Source: Leadbetterella byssophila_A
GTDB lineage: Bacteria > Bacteroidota > Bacteroidia > Cytophagales > Spirosomataceae
Reading direction: 5' to 3'
DNA: 64,000 nucleotides
NCBI GenBank assembly: GCA_040394735.1
Contig: JBEBRR010000003.1
Location: forward strand, 1 to 64,000
Shown here piece by piece: positions 32,818 to 41,258 of the stretch. The notes under the pieces are model-generated. The model had not been told where the DNA came from. It saw only the letters and a program-made list of their open reading frames with translations, and did no database searches. The translations under genes and the position numbers were made by a program. Position 1 is the stretch's first letter; each line of letters opens with the position of its first letter.

Positions 32818-34248
32818 TTACAGCAGCTTATTGGTAGCAATCTCTGCGTTAGACAAAGGGAAAATATAGTTTTCATCCCGCGGGTCTATACGCTCAGCCG
32901 ACAGAGACGCACTGCCTTTGGCCGGTATGGGCAAAAGGTTCCGGAGCAGATCATTCGACCGGAACCCCTCCCCTAACAATTCAATCCGGCGCTCTTTCAA
33001 AATCGTATTTAGCACTGCTTCAGAAGTAGCCAGGGACCCCTCCGGGAAAACAAACGATGCATCAGAGCGGCCGTGAACAGCCTTCAGAAGCAGGGCGGAA
33101 AGCCGGGTATCTCCTTTTCTTGCCAGCGCCTCGGCATAGTTAAGCAGTACTTCCGGGTACCGGATGACCGGTATATAGTTCAGAAACGGAGCGGTAGCAC
33201 CGTATTTAGCCAAAAAAGCTCTTCCCCCCGTTACTCTCAGCCACGCTCTCCGCAGGTCGGAAACTCCCCACTGGGCATCTCCGTAGACCCCTTCAGGATT
33301 CAGGTAATATTCGGAGTTTGTATTATAGATGTAGGCAATGGAAGACTGCCCCCCGTAATTATCCAGGTTAGTAAACGGAATGGAGAAAACAGACTCGGTT
33401 GTGGTAAAATTACCCGCAAAAATCTGTACCACATCCTGCAGCTGATGATTTACGCCGGTAGTGGCCGAAAATGGCGCGGAGGTCTGAGGCACAATCTTTT
33501 TTGCTTCCTCAATTACTTTATCCCAATTGTTCTGATTCAGATAAACTCTTGTTTTTAAGGCAATAGCCGTGTTTTTATGTGCCCGCGTAGTGTTTAAAAG
33601 GGCGTTGCCATGGCTTTGGGGCAGACCGGCCTCCGCATCATCCAGGTCTTTAAGAACCTGTCCGTATACTTCAGCCACCGTACTTCTGGCAAGATCATTG
33701 TTGGCCGGGGTGGTTTCGGCAAGCAGGCGTAAAGGCAGGCCGGGAGAAGCCCCGTTGTTTTCATTATAGGGCCGGGCATATACGGTTACGAGGCTGTAAT
33801 AGGTCAATGCCCTCAGGAACTTGGCTTCTGCAATATATTGGAGTTCCAGTGAAGCATCGATCTTCCCGGTATTTTTCTGCAGACCGTCGATCAGGATGTT
33901 CGCCTGGTTAATAGTGGTATAACCTGCTGACCAGAGATTAATAATATCATTAGATCCGGGGGCATAGGAGTTATTCCAGCTTTCATACCCGGTAAAGGTG
34001 TTTCCCGTGATATTGATAAAATCTTCTCCCCTCACATCGGTATAAAGTAAATACCTTCCCCCGTAAAAGCTTGAGCTCTTCAGCGCTTTGTACACGCCGT
34101 TCACCAGGCCGAGAATACGCTCCGGAGTGTCAAAAACATCTGCCGAGCTCAGCTGGGTGGGAGGAACCGTGTTAAGAAGCTGGTCCTGGTCACATGAAGT
34201 AAAAGATAAGATCAGAAGGAGTCCGCTCAGAATATATTTATTTTTCAT
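32818..34248 (-). CDS. susD: SusD/RagB-family nutrient-binding outer membrane lipoprotein
   Basis: 476 residues. The lipobox ILSFTSC places the lipidated cysteine at 19. The SusD-like N-terminal TPR scaffold includes ADVFDTPERILGLVNGVYKA and YIAEAKFLRALTYYSLVTVY, and the C-terminal RagB region has NYIPVIRYPEVLLNYAEALA and ILKERRIELLGEGFRSNDLL, the usual family ending. It caps the SusC transporter encoded 20 bp upstream. No glycoside hydrolase, sulfatase or peptidase is linked, and the neighbours concern methionine and thiols, so the substrate may be a sulfur-containing compound rather than a glycan. Confidence 0.94.
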   Translation of the reverse strand: MKNKYILSGLLLILSFTSCDQDQLLNTVPPTQLSSADVFDTPERILGLVNGVYKALKSSSFYGGRYLLYTDVRGEDFINITGNTFTGYESWNNSYAPGSNDIINLWSAGYTTINQANILIDGLQKNTGKIDASLELQYIAEAKFLRALTYYSLVTVYARPYNENNGASPGLPLRLLAETTPANNDLARSTVAEVYGQVLKDLDDAEAGLPQSHGNALLNTTRAHKNTAIALKTRVYLNQNNWDKVIEEAKKIVPQTSAPFSATTGVNHQLQDVVQIFAGNFTTTESVFSIPFTNLDNYGGQSSIAYIYNTNSEYYLNPEGVYGDAQWGVSDLRRAWLRVTGGRAFLAKYGATAPFLNYIPVIRYPEVLLNYAEALARKGDTRLSALLLKAVHGRSDASFVFPEGSLATSEAVLNTILKERRIELLGEGFRSNDLLRNLLPIPAKGSASLSAERIDPRDENYIFPLSNAEIATNKLL

Positions 34249-34268
34249 GATAGGTAAGTGTTAAATGA

Positions 34269-37200
34269 TTAAAAGCCCAGGTTAAGTCCGAAGGTAAAAG
34301 TACGTGCCTGCCCGATGGAATTAAGCTCCACCCCGGGGGAAGTATTCGAGTTACTGTTCGAGGAAGACTCCGGGTCAAGTCCTGAATAGCGCGTCCACAG
34401 AAAAGCGTTGGAAACCTGTGTATACAGGCGGACAGAACCTATTCCGGAACCTTCCAGGATGCCCGGGGGCAGCCTGTAGCCAAAGCTTATGTTCTGAAGC
34501 CGGAGAAAATCACCTTTCTCCACATTGGTGGATACCGGACCGCTGTTGCCGTTTGACAGCTGATCGTTATATACCAGCCTGGGCACATGGGTGATGTCTC
34601 CCGGTTTCTGCCAGCGGCTCAGAATTTCGGTACTGTTATTAAAATAGCGCTGATCAAGCAGTGTGGCCCGGGTTCCGTTCATAATATAATTGCCGCCGGC
34701 AAAGGTGAAGTTAAAGCCCAGGTCAAAATTATACCAGGTAAATGAGTTGCTGAACCCGCCAAACCATTTGGGCAGAGCATTTCCAAGAATCTGGTAATCA
34801 GCCGCCGTGATAGCCGGTGCCTCTGTTCCGTCGAGGTACGACCACCGGTAATCTCCTGCTCCCGCCACATGGGTGAACTGTACTTTCTTCCCGTCCTTGT
34901 TAATAAACACGACACGCCCGTTATCGGGATTGACCCCGTCTACCACGGCTCCGTACAGGCTGCCTACCGAATGCCCCACGCGCGTCACGTTAAAAGCATT
35001 GGCCGCCACGTGTGTGGTTCCGATAATATCGGCATTACCTTCGGCAAGGGCGGTTACCTTATTGGTCACTGAAGTAAAGTTCAGGCCGGCGCTCCATGAA
35101 AAATTATCCTTCCGGATAAGCCCTGCATTAATTCCCAGTTCCAGCCCCCGGTTATACAATGACCCCACGTTGGCCAGAATGGCATCTCCCGGAATTCCTT
35201 TGGACGGTGCCTGCGGGGCATTCAGGATCAGGCCGTTCACGTCATTGTTAAACCAGGTAATTTCCGCCTGAATCCTGTTATTCCAGAAACCCAGTTCCGC
35301 TCCGATGTTGGTTTGATTGCTGGTTTCCCAGGCCAGATCAGGGTTACCCGCCTGGCTCAGCGCCCAGGTAGGGGCACTTCCGTAAAGCGATGCCCCGTAA
35401 AGTTCCAGTGAGCCGTAGGCATTATTCAGGTTGCCGTTTCCTACCCTTCCCCAGCTGGCTTTCAGCTTAGCCGAACTCAGGATACTGCGGACAGAAGAAT
35501 TTTTGAAGAATTCTTCTTCCGAAACCAGCCAGCCGGCAGAAGCCCCCCCGAAGTCGCCGAATTTAAAATTAACACCCAGGGGCGAGCTTCCGTCTCTGCG
35601 GTAGTTAAGCGTAAAGAAATAGCGATCGGCGTAATCATAATTGATACGCCCGAAATAGGACACATAAGCCCGTTCATTGATGAAGTTCCCGGTAGGAGTA
35701 ATGTTTCCCCAGGTGCCCTGGTAATCTTCAAAATAACTGTCTGCGGCCTGGGTTACCGATGCCCCCCAGCCGGAATTGCTGAACTTCTGCACATCATAGC
35801 CGGCCAGGCCCGAAATATGATTTTTAGCCAGCCGGGTATCGTAATTCAGGGTGGTGGTCCAGTTCCAGTTATTTCGGAGCGCTGAAATATTGTAAGCATT
35901 TCCGCCCGTAGTGGTGGATGAGCTGCCTGTTTTGGAGCTGTTAAACCCGATATTCTCTGTTTTCAGGCGGTCAACAGAATAGGTGGTGGTCAGGTCCAGT
36001 CCCTTCAGCAGGCGGAAGGTAGCCCCCAGGTTACCCAGCACCCGGTCATTTTCAGAGGTATATTCTGACAACTCAAAGAGAGCGAGGGGGTTATAGTATG
36101 AGCTTACAATCTTATTGTTGCCGTTCCCGATCTGTCCGGTGGGAGTCACATTCCAGCTTCCGTCAGCGTTAAACGGAGAGACGTTGGGCGGCAATATAAA
36201 CGACATCCTGGCCGCACCAATGATCAGCTGGGCGTTATTGGGCAGGGAACCCGAGTTGGGCGACTGGTTAAACGTATTGTTATAGCTGAAATTGCCCCGC
36301 AGCTTCAGCCACCCATTCACCTTATGGTCTATGTTAAAACGGATACCGTTTCGTTTGAAATCATTATCCACCAAAAATCCTTTCTGATCAGAATAGTTGG
36401 CAGAGAAGTAATAGCTGGTATTTTGGGTTCCGCCGGAAATGTTGACCCCATGATTATGAGAAACCCCGGTTCTATAAATATAATCATACCAGCGGGTATC
36501 TACCGGGGAGCCGTCAGGATTCTGATCTGCGAAAAACTGCTCATAATTTTCGGCAGATGCTCCGGCTAATAACCGGGAATTAAGCACTGATTCATTCTTG
36601 ATAGCAATAAACTCTTCCGCATTAAGCACTTCCGGCAACCTGACGGCATTTGAAATACCTACCCAGCCTTCATAACCTACCCTTACACGCCCCTCCTTTC
36701 CTCTTTTCGTTGTAATCAAAAGAACTCCGGCCGCGGCCCTTGAGCCGTAAATGGCTGTGGAAGCCGCGTCTTTAAGAATATCAATCGACTCAATATCAGC
36801 CGGGTTAATATCGCCCAGGGGGTTATTAGGCACATTCGAATCAGCCGAGATATTTCCTGTATTGACAGGCACGCCGTCTACTACAATTAAGGGATAAGAG
36901 CTGAGTGAAATGGAATTTACTCCCCGGATACGGATCACCGGCGGGTTATTCAGAACACCGTTAGGCTGGGCAATGCTCACACCGGCGGCTTTTCCCTGAA
37001 GCGCCTGGTCAAAGCTCTGAACGGGTTGTTCCTTTATCAGATCGCCTTTGATCTGAACGGCAGAACCGGTAAATTCATTTCGGGTTTGTGTTCCGTAACC
37101 TACTACGATCAGCTCGTCCAGGTTCCGGCTGTCTTCTTCCAGCTCCACCAGCAGCTGCCCGTCATGGTCAGACTGCACTGTTACTTCCCGGGTCACATAA

Positions 37201-37436
37201 CCGATGCTTGTAAAAACTACCGTAACCGCGCCGGCCGGCACCTGAAGCGTAAAGCTCCCGTTCCCGTCAGTTATTGCCCCCTGCGTGGTTCCCTTCACCA
37301 ATACCGAAACTCCGGCAAGCGCTTCGCCCGTATTTTTGTCTTTTACGAAGCCCGATATCGACCGGTTGGCCCAGGCGTCTGAAGCAAAGAAAAGTACAAG
37401 AATAATGATTTTTCGAAACAGATAGATTTCTTTCAT
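34269..37436 (-). CDS. susC: SusC/RagA-family TonB-linked outer membrane transporter
   Basis: 1055 residues. A signal peptide (to about 23) is followed by a carboxypeptidase-regulatory-like domain (ISGFVKDKNTGEALAGVSVL, about 27-105). The SusC-type TonB box and plug come next (DELIVVGYGTQTRNEFTGSA, then VSIAQPNG, IRIRGVNSIS, IDILKDAASTAIYGSRAAAG). A 22-strand barrel follows to a C-terminal aromatic ending (ARTFTFGLNLGF). It imports a ligand presented by SusD using TonB energy. No FecR or ECF-sigma pair is adjacent, and the N-terminus lacks an STN domain, so control probably rests on the AATCTATAGATT palindrome only 17 bp before the start codon. Confidence 0.95.
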   Translation of the reverse strand: MKEIYLFRKIIILVLFFASDAWANRSISGFVKDKNTGEALAGVSVLVKGTTQGAITDGNGSFTLQVPAGAVTVVFTSIGYVTREVTVQSDHDGQLLVELEEDSRNLDELIVVGYGTQTRNEFTGSAVQIKGDLIKEQPVQSFDQALQGKAAGVSIAQPNGVLNNPPVIRIRGVNSISLSSYPLIVVDGVPVNTGNISADSNVPNNPLGDINPADIESIDILKDAASTAIYGSRAAAGVLLITTKRGKEGRVRVGYEGWVGISNAVRLPEVLNAEEFIAIKNESVLNSRLLAGASAENYEQFFADQNPDGSPVDTRWYDYIYRTGVSHNHGVNISGGTQNTSYYFSANYSDQKGFLVDNDFKRNGIRFNIDHKVNGWLKLRGNFSYNNTFNQSPNSGSLPNNAQLIIGAARMSFILPPNVSPFNADGSWNVTPTGQIGNGNNKIVSSYYNPLALFELSEYTSENDRVLGNLGATFRLLKGLDLTTTYSVDRLKTENIGFNSSKTGSSSTTTGGNAYNISALRNNWNWTTTLNYDTRLAKNHISGLAGYDVQKFSNSGWGASVTQAADSYFEDYQGTWGNITPTGNFINERAYVSYFGRINYDYADRYFFTLNYRRDGSSPLGVNFKFGDFGGASAGWLVSEEEFFKNSSVRSILSSAKLKASWGRVGNGNLNNAYGSLELYGASLYGSAPTWALSQAGNPDLAWETSNQTNIGAELGFWNNRIQAEITWFNNDVNGLILNAPQAPSKGIPGDAILANVGSLYNRGLELGINAGLIRKDNFSWSAGLNFTSVTNKVTALAEGNADIIGTTHVAANAFNVTRVGHSVGSLYGAVVDGVNPDNGRVVFINKDGKKVQFTHVAGAGDYRWSYLDGTEAPAITAADYQILGNALPKWFGGFSNSFTWYNFDLGFNFTFAGGNYIMNGTRATLLDQRYFNNSTEILSRWQKPGDITHVPRLVYNDQLSNGNSGPVSTNVEKGDFLRLQNISFGYRLPPGILEGSGIGSVRLYTQVSNAFLWTRYSGLDPESSSNSNSNTSPGVELNSIGQARTFTFGLNLGF

Positions 37437-37452
37437 AATTATTAATATATTT

Positions 37453-37464
37453 AATCTATAGATT
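37453..37464 (-). promoter_or_regulatory. AATCTATAGATT palindrome in the susC promoter
   Basis: A perfect 12-bp palindrome 17-28 bp upstream of the susC start. On the minus strand, GGTTTGAATAC lies about 20 bp before it, so the palindrome overlaps the expected -7 region. Binding there would block transcription. The same palindrome occurs at 37664-37675 and, shortened, at 30014-30021. Confidence 0.6.
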
Positions 37465-37662
37465 TTATATAGTATTCAAACCTACCTGGTTTTTGTTTTT
37501 CAAGTCAAGCACTTCACCAAAATATTTCGTTAAATATCCGAATTATTTAATAATACCTTTATATAATTATATCCTGTCTGCATTCGTCCGATTCATATAC
37601 CTTCTTTCATAGATTAAGCCCATTTTCCGGCATTTACACAAAAGAATATTTGTAAGAATATA

Positions 37663-37708
37663 AAATCTATAGATTTAATAGGATAATAGAAAAGACTTCC
37701 TATATTTG
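37663..37708 (+). promoter_or_regulatory. Promoter and AATCTATAGATT operator of the thiol-linked operon
   Basis: The 14-bp palindrome AAATCTATAGATTT (37663-37676) lies 24 bp before TATATTTG (37701-37708), an exact -7 box. There is no TTTG -33 box. The palindrome is centred where that element would be. The leader of about 115 nt (37709-37826) begins with a TTTCTCTAAAACC stretch able to pair with GGAGATT downstream. Confidence 0.6.
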
Positions 37709-37826
37709 CCCTGAATTTCTCTAAAACCAAACGGAGATTCCGGCGGGTATATCCTCCAGGGATGCTGGGGGCCGCGGCAGTCAAAGGTATCAGACAGAGC
37801 ATAGCATTAACCCCCCTTTACAAAAC

Positions 37827-38657
37827 ATGAAAATTACAGAAACGACCATTTACTACGAAATAGTTATTCTATTAACGGCTTTCAGTCTGGCCGAATATAT
37901 TGGCGGGGTGTTTAAAAGTAAAAAGTGGAATAAAAACGAATGGCACATCACGGTGGCCGGCTTACTGATGTCAAGCGTTATTACCCGCCCTTTAAGCTTC
38001 ATATTCACCACTTATGTACTCCAGTATTTCTTTCCTGTCTATAGCAATTACTTTGAGGGTGTAAACTTCTGGCTGGGGCTTCTTATTGTCACTCTCCTTG
38101 AAGACTTTACCCAATACTGGTGGCACCGGGCTGCCCACACCTGTGAATGGCTGTGGAAGGGACACCGCGTTCACCACTCTGCCCCCGAAATGAGCGTGCT
38201 TCTCTCCGCACGTAATTCCTGGGTATATCTGCTGATCTTTCCCTCCCGGCTGGTATCGGCCACACTGATCTTCCTGGGCTTCGGCGAGGCATTTCTGGTG
38301 GGTTATTTTCTCAAACTGCTCATCGGGATAGCCTCGCACTCGCCCTATCCATGGGATAAACCCCTCTACAAGATCAAATGGCTTCATCCTGTGATGTGGG
38401 TAATAGAACGGCTGATCTCTACTCCTGCCACTCATCATGCCCATCATGCAGCTCATGACCGTGACGGCGTGGGGGTCATCAACGGCAATTACGGGAATAT
38501 GTATTTTATATGGGATGTAATTTTCGGAACGGCCCATATCACCCGTAAATATCCTGAGCAATACGGCCTCGAAGAATACCACCAGGAGCCCTGGTATGTG
38601 CAACTGGGTTACCCTGTTTTCAAATCCAGGGATAACCGGAGCGAAATGTCGAAATAA
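37827..38657 (+). CDS. Sterol desaturase / fatty-acid hydroxylase family membrane protein
   Basis: 276 residues with about four membrane spans and the eight-histidine di-iron motif set: HRAAH (about 99-103), HRVHH (about 114-118) and HHAHHAAHD (about 203-211). Members hydroxylate or desaturate lipids, sterols, carotenoids or alkylglycerols in the inner membrane using oxygen. It opens an operon with DUF4395, bshB1 and tlpA. The reason a lipid oxygenase sits with thiol genes is not obvious, and a sulfonolipid or other lipid substrate is one possibility. It is preceded by a promoter with the shared palindrome. Confidence 0.88.
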   Translation: MKITETTIYYEIVILLTAFSLAEYIGGVFKSKKWNKNEWHITVAGLLMSSVITRPLSFIFTTYVLQYFFPVYSNYFEGVNFWLGLLIVTLLEDFTQYWWHRAAHTCEWLWKGHRVHHSAPEMSVLLSARNSWVYLLIFPSRLVSATLIFLGFGEAFLVGYFLKLLIGIASHSPYPWDKPLYKIKWLHPVMWVIERLISTPATHHAHHAAHDRDGVGVINGNYGNMYFIWDVIFGTAHITRKYPEQYGLEEYHQEPWYVQLGYPVFKSRDNRSEMSK

Positions 38658-38680
38658 ATAATTCTTAACTATCTCTTCCT

Positions 38681-39133
38681 ATGGCAAATTACCCGGAATG
38701 TCCTGTAGATCTCACCAAAGCAGATGAGACCCGCGCGCGTATTACCGCATTTTTTGTAGTGATCCTGACCAGTCTGTTTGTCATTACGGGGCTATGGCCC
38801 ATCCCCTGCTTCCTGGTCATTGATTTTGCTGTCCGTTCTTCCCGTTACGGTAAGGAAAGTCCATTGGCCCGGATCAGTAATATACTGGCTTCTCTTTTGG
38901 AGCTCCCTTCCAGGCCCGTTGACCGTGGCCCCAAGGTTTTTGCAGCAAGAATAGGCCTGATACTGAGCACGGCCCTGTTGCTTTCCTCCCTTTACGGATA
39001 TAGCAGCCTGAGCCGCGGGCTTGCTGCTGTGCTCCTGTTCTTTGCTTTTCTGGAATCATTCTGGGGCTTTTGCGCTGCCTGTTATATCTATCCTTACTGG
39101 AAAGGTTTTATACAATCATTTTCCCGAAAGTAA
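38681..39133 (+). CDS. DUF4395 family membrane protein
   Basis: 150 residues with four hydrophobic segments. The N-terminal CPVDLTKADETRARITA and the C-terminal FCAACYIYPYW are the conserved cysteine-bearing ends of DUF4395. These proteins often neighbour thioredoxin-like or sulfurtransferase genes, which suggests a role in thiol redox or sulfur-compound transport across the inner membrane. Here TlpA is two genes away. The function is not established. It starts 23 bp after the hydroxylase and its TAA is 1 bp before the bshB1 ATG. Confidence 0.75.
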   Translation: MANYPECPVDLTKADETRARITAFFVVILTSLFVITGLWPIPCFLVIDFAVRSSRYGKESPLARISNILASLLELPSRPVDRGPKVFAARIGLILSTALLLSSLYGYSSLSRGLAAVLLFFAFLESFWGFCAACYIYPYWKGFIQSFSRK

Positions 39134-39134
39134 A

Positions 39135-39854
39135 ATGAAGCTGGATCTGCTGGTAATAGCCGCCCATCCCGATGATGCGGAAGTGGCCGTAGGGGGAACC
39201 CTGATCAAACACATAAAAGAAGGCAGGAAAGCCGGCATTATCGATCTTACCTGCGGAGAGCTGGGCACAAGGGGTAACGCAGACATCCGGTTAACTGAGT
39301 CGGAAGAAGCTTCCCGCGTCTTAGGTCTTCACCACCGGTCTAACCTGAATTTAAAAGATTGTTTTTTTCAGATAACGGAAGAAAATATTATCAAAGTAAT
39401 ACAGGTAATCCGTAAATTCAGACCTGAAATAGTGATTGCAAATCCTCCGGCAGACCGGCACCCCGACCACGGAAGGGCATCAGACCTGGTTAAAGAGGCC
39501 GTATTTATGAGTCCTATGTCCGGAATACGCACCACAGATACTATGGGAAACAACCAGCAACCCTGGAAGGTAAAGAAACTTTTTTATTACATCCAGGACG
39601 CCTGGCTTGAGCCCGACATCTATCTGGACATTACTCCTTTCTACCTGCAGAAGGAAGAGGCTTTCCGTACGTACCGGAGCCAGTTCTATAACCCGGTCAG
39701 TACAGAGCCGGAAACGCCGATCTCCACCCCGGCCTACTTTGGCCAGGTAAAAACCAGGAACGGGGAGTGGGGGAGAAGAATAGGAGTAGAATTTGCCGAA
39801 GGTCTATTAACAGACAGGCCCCCCGGTCTGAAGAGCTTATTTGATATTTTTTAA
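39135..39854 (+). CDS. bshB1: Bacillithiol biosynthesis deacetylase BshB1
   Basis: 239 residues from ATG 39135. A longer in-frame start at 39021 would lie inside the DUF4395 gene and is rejected. It is a PIG-L/LmbE zinc deacetylase. The zinc and catalytic motif AAHPDDAE (9-16), DLTCGELGTRGNADIRLTE, PPADRHPDHGRA (about 103-114) and GVEFAEGLLTDRPPGLKSLF all match BshB1. It removes acetate from GlcNAc-malate to give GlcN-malate, the step before cysteine addition in bacillithiol synthesis, in the cytoplasm. Its co-transcription with a TlpA-like thiol oxidoreductase fits a thiol-homeostasis unit. bshA and bshC are not in the window. Confidence 0.85.
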   Translation: MKLDLLVIAAHPDDAEVAVGGTLIKHIKEGRKAGIIDLTCGELGTRGNADIRLTESEEASRVLGLHHRSNLNLKDCFFQITEENIIKVIQVIRKFRPEIVIANPPADRHPDHGRASDLVKEAVFMSPMSGIRTTDTMGNNQQPWKVKKLFYYIQDAWLEPDIYLDITPFYLQKEEAFRTYRSQFYNPVSTEPETPISTPAYFGQVKTRNGEWGRRIGVEFAEGLLTDRPPGLKSLFDIF

Positions 39855-39879
39855 CATTAAACCGATAAACGCTTCACTT

Positions 39880-40887
39880 ATGAAAAAGTACAGCCTGATC
39901 ATTGCCCTTGCGGCATGCACCTCTTACGGCAACCTGGCTGCCCAGGAAACCGTATCTGTCAGCGGAAAGCTGAAAAATTCTTCCGGCAAAAAAGTCTATC
40001 TTCAGGCATTCCGGAATAAAATTTTCTATACGATCGACTCGGCAGCCGTTGATTCAGGGGAGTTCCGTCTTCAGAGCACACTCAGGTTACCGGAAGTTTA
40101 TGGTCTCACCCTGGATGAAAAGAGCGCACCTGTTTTTCTTTTTCTTGACCCGGGTGATCAAAACGTAAATGTAGATCTTGACAGCACGTCCTATTACAGG
40201 AATACAAAATTTACTGGCTCCGGCGCACAGAATGTATTTGAAAAGTACAAAGCCGCCGGCAGGGACCTGAAAATAGAAGATTTCATTAAAGAAAATCCAA
40301 ATTCCATTGTATCCGCCTATGTATTGTACAGGAACTATGCCTACCGGCTCGAACCGGAGGAGATCAGGCGTAATATCGGTCTGCTGAATCCTGCGCTTCA
40401 GAATTCAGAATATGTAAAAAACCTCCATACCTACCTTTCCACCCTGGAAAAAGTGAAGATCGGTCAGCCGGCTCCCGACTTTGTTTTAAATGACACGGAA
40501 GGCCAAGCGGTCAGGTTCTCTGACCATTTCGGGAAATACATACTCCTGGATTTCTGGGCTGCCTGGTGCGGACCCTGCCGGAAAGAAAATCCCAACGTGG
40601 TCCGGGCCTACACTACATACAAAGACCTCGGTTTTGAGGTATTTGCCGTGTCGCTTGACAGAACCCGGGAGGCCTGGATAAAGGCCATTGAAAAAGACGG
40701 ACTGACCTGGACGCAGGTTTCGGATCTGAAGTACTGGCACAGTGAGGCCGCTGCCTTGTATGGCGTGCGCGCCATACCGGCCAATTTCCTGATCAGCCCT
40801 GAAGGACATATTATTGCCAAAAACCTGAAAGGCCAGGAACTTCACGATAAGCTGGAAGAAGTTCTGAAGAGCAGCAGCGGCAAGTAA
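39880..40887 (+). CDS. TlpA-family thiol:disulfide oxidoreductase
   Basis: About 335 residues from ATG 39880. A signal peptide (MKKYSLIIALAACTSYGNLA) precedes an N-terminal beta domain like DUF4369 (about 25-115), a helical linker and a C-terminal thioredoxin fold. The active site is WAAWCGPCRKENP (cysteines near 229 and 232), with the cis-proline region YGVRAIPANFLISPEGHI. Periplasmic proteins of this design reduce or exchange disulfides. It closes the hydroxylase-DUF4395-bshB1 operon and is followed by a strong terminator. Confidence 0.9.
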   Translation: MKKYSLIIALAACTSYGNLAAQETVSVSGKLKNSSGKKVYLQAFRNKIFYTIDSAAVDSGEFRLQSTLRLPEVYGLTLDEKSAPVFLFLDPGDQNVNVDLDSTSYYRNTKFTGSGAQNVFEKYKAAGRDLKIEDFIKENPNSIVSAYVLYRNYAYRLEPEEIRRNIGLLNPALQNSEYVKNLHTYLSTLEKVKIGQPAPDFVLNDTEGQAVRFSDHFGKYILLDFWAAWCGPCRKENPNVVRAYTTYKDLGFEVFAVSLDRTREAWIKAIEKDGLTWTQVSDLKYWHSEAAALYGVRAIPANFLISPEGHIIAKNLKGQELHDKLEEVLKSSSGK

Positions 40888-40903
40888 TTTCTATTGCTAC
40901 CTC

Positions 40904-40938
40904 AAAAGGGGCTGTCTCTGCAGGAGCAGCCCCTTTTT
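40904..40938 (+). terminator. Terminator after the tlpA-like gene
   Basis: AAAAGGGGCTG, a 12-nt loop, and CAGCCCCTTTTT. The T-run suits the plus strand. On the minus strand the stem ends in CCCCTTTT, so it could also stop the convergent transcript that runs through the candidate guide-RNA region. Confidence 0.88.
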
Positions 40939-41258
40939 GCCGGCGAAGAGGCTTGGTGACGGCCGCTGCAGAAACCGGTACTGCAGCAGCTTCCTGAGAA
41001 AATAGCGGATCTAAGTTCCGACGGCTTTCGTATGCGTTCTGCTTAATGAGTGCCTCCGGCCTCATCCTGAGGCTGTACGATCAGCCCCTGTATATCTTCT
41101 TTTAAGTACGGCACCTTCCGGTATCCTGCCGGCAATTATTTTTCTTCGGACGTTTCTCACGCCTTAACCGCATGTGTTTTTCAACTTATCGAGTGCCTCA
41201 GCCTCAACTTCCGGTGGTGCGGACAACCTCCATTCTAACTAATCCAGCATTTCTTTAA
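40939..41258 (-). ncRNA. Candidate guide RNA for the nuclease-dead Cas12f homologue
   Basis: 320 bp downstream of the Cas12f-like gene, on its strand, with no credible protein. Hairpins seen on the minus strand are GAGGC[TGAG]GCACTC (41205-41191), CGGCA...TGCCG (about 41131-41109), GGCTG[ATCGTA]CAGCC (about 41086-41071, like a conserved stem-loop in Cas12f tracrRNAs), TGAGGCC[GGA]GGCACTCA (41064-41047), and a 10-bp stem GCTGCTGCAG[9 nt]CTGCAGCGGC (40990-40962). The last stem leaves about 22 nt before the terminator hairpin, the position and length expected of a guide. Two segments, GTTGAGGCTGAGGCACTC and GATGAGGCCGGAGGCACTC, are diverged copies. The role and ends are inferred; no covariance model was run. 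Confidence 0.5.

Noticed and set aside
32680..32976. A 98-codon plus-strand frame after metQ
   Set aside because: Its second half is antisense to susD, and the first half lacks any domain-like text.
37437..37826. Target site for the dCas12f guide upstream of susC
   Set aside because: I compared the candidate guide and neighbouring stretches with this region by eye and saw no match of useful length. The AATCTATAGATT palindromes offer another explanation for control.
40811..41065. An 84-codon minus-strand frame starting MRPEALIKQ
   Set aside because: Most of it runs opposite the end of the tlpA-like gene and its terminator. The N-terminal part overlaps the putative guide RNA hairpins.
41041..41205. 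CRISPR array after the Cas12f-like gene
   Set aside because: Only two diverged copies of a 20-nt element, 141 nt apart, are found. There is no regular repeat-spacer pattern.
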